Assembly: GCA_023396345.1 (NCBI GenBank)
Contig: JAEWWO010000240.1
Span: forward strand, 1 to 8,512
DNA from: Bacteroidota bacterium
Lineage (GTDB): Bacteria > Bacteroidota > Bacteroidia > Chitinophagales > Chitinophagaceae
DNA: 8,512 nucleotides
Direction of reading: 5' to 3'
In this document: positions 6,585-8,512 of the stretch, piece by piece
Layout of the letters: each line of letters opens with the position of its first letter
Numbering within the stretch: the stretch's first letter is position 1
Translations under genes and position numbers: made by a program
Notes under the pieces: generated by a model
The model's database searches: none
The model's input: only the letters and a program-made list of their open reading frames with translations
Told to the model about the DNA's origin: nothing

Positions 6585-6929
6585 CTATAACTTGTTTTGT
6601 GCATTGGGAAATACAATCCACGGTTTAAAATGTTTGGCTTCTTCAAACTCCAGTTGGGCAAAGGATATAACAATGACAATATCGCCAACGGCAACTTTTC
6701 TGGCAGCCGGACCATTCATGCAAATGGTACCACTGCCGCGTTTACCTTTGATAATGTATGTTTCTAAACGTTCGCCATTATTCACATTCACCACCAATAC
6801 TTTTTCGCCCTCAATCATGTTGGCTGCGTCCAGTAAATCTTCGTCAATAGTTATGCTGCCCACATAGTTTAAATCGGCTTCTGTAATGGTTGCCCTGTGT
6901 ATCTTTGATTTTAAAACTTGTATATTCAT
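6585..6929 (-). CDS. panD: Aspartate 1-decarboxylase
   Basis: Converts L-aspartate to beta-alanine and CO2 for pantothenate and CoA synthesis in the cytoplasm. The 114-residue length is within the normal range. The proenzyme self-cleaves between Gly24 and Ser25 in YVGSITID, turning Ser25 into the catalytic pyruvoyl group; both residues are present. Other family features are [16 protein letters not shown] at the N-terminus (Lys9, His11), the region [17 protein letters not shown] (about 51-67) with the conserved Arg and Tyr, and the loop [21 protein letters not shown]. Active enzyme is a tetramer of alpha and beta fragments. The ATG at 6929 gives the standard N-terminus. The gene lies between an apparently broken lipoprotein gene (69 bases downstream) and dapD (122 bases upstream, mostly a heptamer array). 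No promoter box matching TAnnTTTG is visible in the leader. No PanM/PanZ-like maturation factor is in the window. Confidence 0.97.
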   Translation of the reverse strand: MNIQVLKSKIHRATITEADLNYVGSITIDEDLLDAANMIEGEKVLVVNVNNGERLETYIIKGKRGSGTICMNGPAARKVAVGDIVIVISFAQLEFEEAKHFKPWIVFPNAQNKL

Positions 6930-6959
6930 ATTGATAGTACTCTGTACTTGGGATGTATG

Positions 6960-7050
6960 ATTTGTGATTTAAGAATTGTGATTTTTGAATTATGATTTAT
7001 GATATGAGATTTGTAATCTGCAATTTGTAATTTGTAATTTGCAATTTCCA
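6960..7050. repeat. Tandem heptamer array, 13 units
   Basis: The 91 bases divide into exactly thirteen 7-base units with no insertion or deletion: ATTTGTG, ATTTAAG, AATTGTG, ATTTTTG, AATTATG, ATTTATG, ATATGAG, ATTTGTA, ATCTGCA, ATTTGTA, ATTTGTA, ATTTGCA, ATTTCCA. The consensus is ATTTGTR, and all units begin with A and end in a purine. The units nearest dapD are most alike. The array begins one base from the dapD stop codon and fills most of the gap to panD. No ORF or clear hairpin is present in it. Confidence 0.8.
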
Positions 7051-7051
7051 A

Positions 7052-7858
7052 TTATATCGACACATTAAAATCTCTCAAAGCGTCGTTCAGGCTGGTTTTC
7101 AGGTCGGTGCTTTCTTTTCTTTTACCAATGATTAATGCACAATTTACATTGTATTCTCCTGCGGGAAATTTTTTAGGATAACTACCGGGAATCACTACGC
7201 TTCTGGCAGGAATATAACCTTTATATTCTACTACATCTTCTCCGCTCACATCAAATATTTTGGTTGACTTGGTCAATACTACACTTGCGCCCAAAACTGC
7301 TTCTTTTTCTACCCGCACACCTTCTACCACAATTGCCCGACTGCCAATGAAACATCCGTCTTCTACAATCACGGGCGAAGCCTGCAAAGGTTCTAAAACA
7401 CCGCCAATACCCACGCCGCCACTCAGGTGTACACCTTTACCTATTTGTGCGCAACTGCCCACAGTAGCCCAAGTATCTACCATGGTGCCTTCATCTACAT
7501 ACGCACCAATATTTACATAGCTCGGCATCAATACCACATTTCTTCCAAGGAAAGAACCATATCTGGCAACTGCGTGAGGAACGGCACGTACGCCTTGTGA
7601 TGCATAATCTTTTTTCAGCAACATCTTATCGTAAAATTCAAAAGGAGCCACTTCCCAGGTCTGCATTTTTTGTGTACCGAAATATAATAAAATAGCTTGT
7701 TTTACCCATTCATTTACCTGCCAGCCATCGTTGGTTGGTTGTGCCACACGCAGCCTTCCTTTGTCTACTTCTTCAATCACAGCATTTACGGCATCTATAT
7801 ATTTATTGTCTTGCAATAATTCTCTGTTGCTGCACGCTTCTAATATTAAATCTTGCAT
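7052..7858 (-). CDS. dapD: Tetrahydrodipicolinate N-succinyltransferase
   Basis: Transfers succinyl from succinyl-CoA to tetrahydrodipicolinate, a cytoplasmic step of the succinylase route to meso-diaminopimelate (peptidoglycan) and lysine. The 268-residue protein has an alpha-helical N-terminal domain (about 1-90, including WQVNEWVKQAILLYF). A left-handed beta-helix of hexapeptide repeats follows (about 100-225), with signature GAYVDEGTMVDTWATVGSCA and HLSGGVGIGGVLEP; Asp128 in MVDTW is the likely catalytic acid. The C-terminal part has YIPARSVVIPGSYPKKFPAG. Family members are usually about 270 residues and trimeric. The ATG at 7858 is chosen because homologues start here and a -7 box lies 16 bases upstream. 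The frame extends 44 codons further to a TTG at 7990, but that piece crosses the promoter and is hydrophobic, unlike any DapD. Upstream it diverges from an SLC13-type transporter gene. Confidence 0.97.
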   Translation of the reverse strand: MQDLILEACSNRELLQDNKYIDAVNAVIEEVDKGRLRVAQPTNDGWQVNEWVKQAILLYFGTQKMQTWEVAPFEFYDKMLLKKDYASQGVRAVPHAVARYGSFLGRNVVLMPSYVNIGAYVDEGTMVDTWATVGSCAQIGKGVHLSGGVGIGGVLEPLQASPVIVEDGCFIGSRAIVVEGVRVEKEAVLGASVVLTKSTKIFDVSGEDVVEYKGYIPARSVVIPGSYPKKFPAGEYNVNCALIIGKRKESTDLKTSLNDALRDFNVSI

Positions 7859-7874
7859 CGTTTTTAAATTTGTG

Positions 7875-7882
7875 CAAATGTA
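7875..7882 (-). promoter_or_regulatory. -7 promoter box for dapD
   Basis: On the minus strand this reads TACATTTG, an exact match to TAnnTTTG. It lies 16 bases upstream of the dapD ATG, implying a leader of roughly 10 bases. About 20 bases further upstream is TTTC, a partial match to the -33 element. Its position rules out the longer DapD start. Confidence 0.6.
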
Positions 7883-7994
7883 TGATTTTATAAGTAATGC
7901 CAGAAAGAGTGGTACGTTAAAAAATAAAATGAAAAGCCCGTTGGAAATATTTTTTACGCTGTGTATGATATTCTTATTTTTTTCTATCAATAAA

Positions 7995-8026
7995 TTAGTC
8001 CATCATTCTAAAAAATCCTATATTTG
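7995..8026 (+). promoter_or_regulatory. Promoter of the SLC13-type transporter gene
   Basis: TATATTTG at 8019-8026 matches the Bacteroidota -7 consensus TAnnTTTG exactly. TTAG at 7995-7998, 20 bases upstream, is a partial match to the -33 TTTG element at the right spacing. The -7 box ends 23 bases before the ATG at 8050. Confidence 0.55.
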
Positions 8027-8049
8027 AAACAGATCAGTTTTTAGTGTAA

Positions 8050-8512
8050 ATGGCATCAAATATTTGGAAAGAAAGAGCTTTCCCATCGGTAAAATGGCGT
8101 TCTAAATTAGCGCTGTTTTTTATTGTAATATTCGCATCGCTTACTATAGTGAATTTCTTCATGCCGGAAGATTTTCCACCTCATTTATATAATGTGATGT
8201 TGTTGGTATTACTGGCCATCGGCTTTTGGATTACCGATGTATTTCCTGCTTTTGCCACCAGCATGTTTGTGGTCTTTTATTCAGTTTATTTTCTCGAAGA
8301 GTTTTCTCTCACAAGCGGCGTGTCGCAAAACTGGGAAGCATACACCAGCACGTGGGCAAGTCCTATCATCTGGATTTTGATGGGAGGTTTTTTTATTTCA
8401 TTGGGAATGAGTGTTTCCGGGCTTGATAGACGAATTGCTGCATTGGCCATCCGTTTGTTTGGTACAAATCCGCGTATTTTTTTACTGGGTATGATGTTGC
8501 TTACCGTTGTAT
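8050..8512 (+). CDS. SLC13/DASS-family anion transporter, N-terminal part
   Basis: The ATG at 8050 opens a frame that runs off the right edge; 154 codons are visible. The product is an inner-membrane protein with hydrophobic segments near residues 19-38, 47-66, 68-83, 103-122 and 141-154. The region FWITDVFPAFATSMF and the stretch WILMGGFFISLGMSVSGLDRRIAALAIRLFG, followed by NPRIFLLGMML, match the divalent-anion:sodium symporter (SLC13/CitMHS-like) pattern. In that pattern a GGF membrane hairpin precedes GLxRRIA and the helix leading to the first SNT motif. The SNT motifs that bind substrate and sodium would lie just beyond the window, so the substrate (dicarboxylate, sulfate or another anion) cannot be chosen. 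The start is supported by a -7 box 23 bases upstream and an AT-rich leader. The gene diverges from dapD; nothing links the two functionally. Confidence 0.85.
   Translation, partial: MASNIWKERAFPSVKWRSKLALFFIVIFASLTIVNFFMPEDFPPHLYNVMLLVLLAIGFWITDVFPAFATSMFVVFYSVYFLEEFSLTSGVSQNWEAYTSTWASPIIWILMGGFFISLGMSVSGLDRRIAALAIRLFGTNPRIFLLGMMLLTVV

Noticed and set aside
6936..6948. Small inverted repeat AGTAC/GTACT just upstream of panD
   Set aside because: A five-base-pair stem with a three-base loop is too weak to claim as a regulatory element.
6960..7050. CRISPR array
   Set aside because: The units are 7 bases with no spacers and no cas genes nearby; it is a simple tandem heptamer repeat.
3905..7858. 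A novel multi-gene system spanning ppk1, ppx, panD and dapD
   Set aside because: All are standard housekeeping genes with intact family motifs, and the arrangement gives no sign of a shared new function.
7859..7990. 44-codon N-terminal extension of DapD from a TTG at 7990
   Set aside because: It runs through the dapD -7 box, encodes a hydrophobic segment absent from DapD, and starts with TTG, while ATG 7858 gives the normal N-terminus.

Overview
The window reads as ordinary chromosome from a member of the Bacteroidota, possibly a Chitinophagales-like lineage. The phylum call rests on AT-rich intergenic DNA, A/T-rich leaders without clear Shine-Dalgarno sequences, three matches to the Bacteroidota -7 promoter box TAnnTTTG, several small lipobox proteins, and the sequence character of Lon, Ppk1 and DapD. 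The order is inference.

Layout, left to right. The C-terminal third of lon (plus strand) ends at a strong intrinsic terminator. A small plus-strand lipoprotein gene follows. Next is a decayed VOC/glyoxalase-like gene whose middle has been deleted, then a minus-strand gene for an exported alpha/beta hydrolase in noticeably AT-rich DNA. Two hairpins sharing the same ten bases bracket this decayed-gene/hydrolase block. Minus-strand ppx and ppk1 come next, the degrading and synthesising enzymes of inorganic polyphosphate. ppk1 has a terminator-shaped hairpin whose T-run touches its start codon. Further right on the minus strand are a small lipoprotein gene apparently cut by an in-frame TAA, then panD and dapD. 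panD makes beta-alanine from aspartate for pantothenate and CoA; dapD acts in the succinylase route to diaminopimelate and lysine. A 91-base array of thirteen in-phase heptamers fills most of the panD-dapD gap. The window ends inside a plus-strand SLC13/DASS-type transporter gene that diverges from dapD, each with its own -7 box.

How the genes relate. Ppk1 and Ppx act on the same polymer and are neighbours, as in many bacteria. PanD and DapD both act in pathways that start from aspartate, but they are separated by the repeat array and need not be co-transcribed. The other genes look like unrelated neighbours.

I found no new multi-gene system, CRISPR array, tRNA, rRNA or intact mobile element. 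The observations most worth checking are the two broken genes, the ppk1 leader hairpin, the heptamer array and the paired hairpins. No gene-free stretch exceeds about 300 bases.
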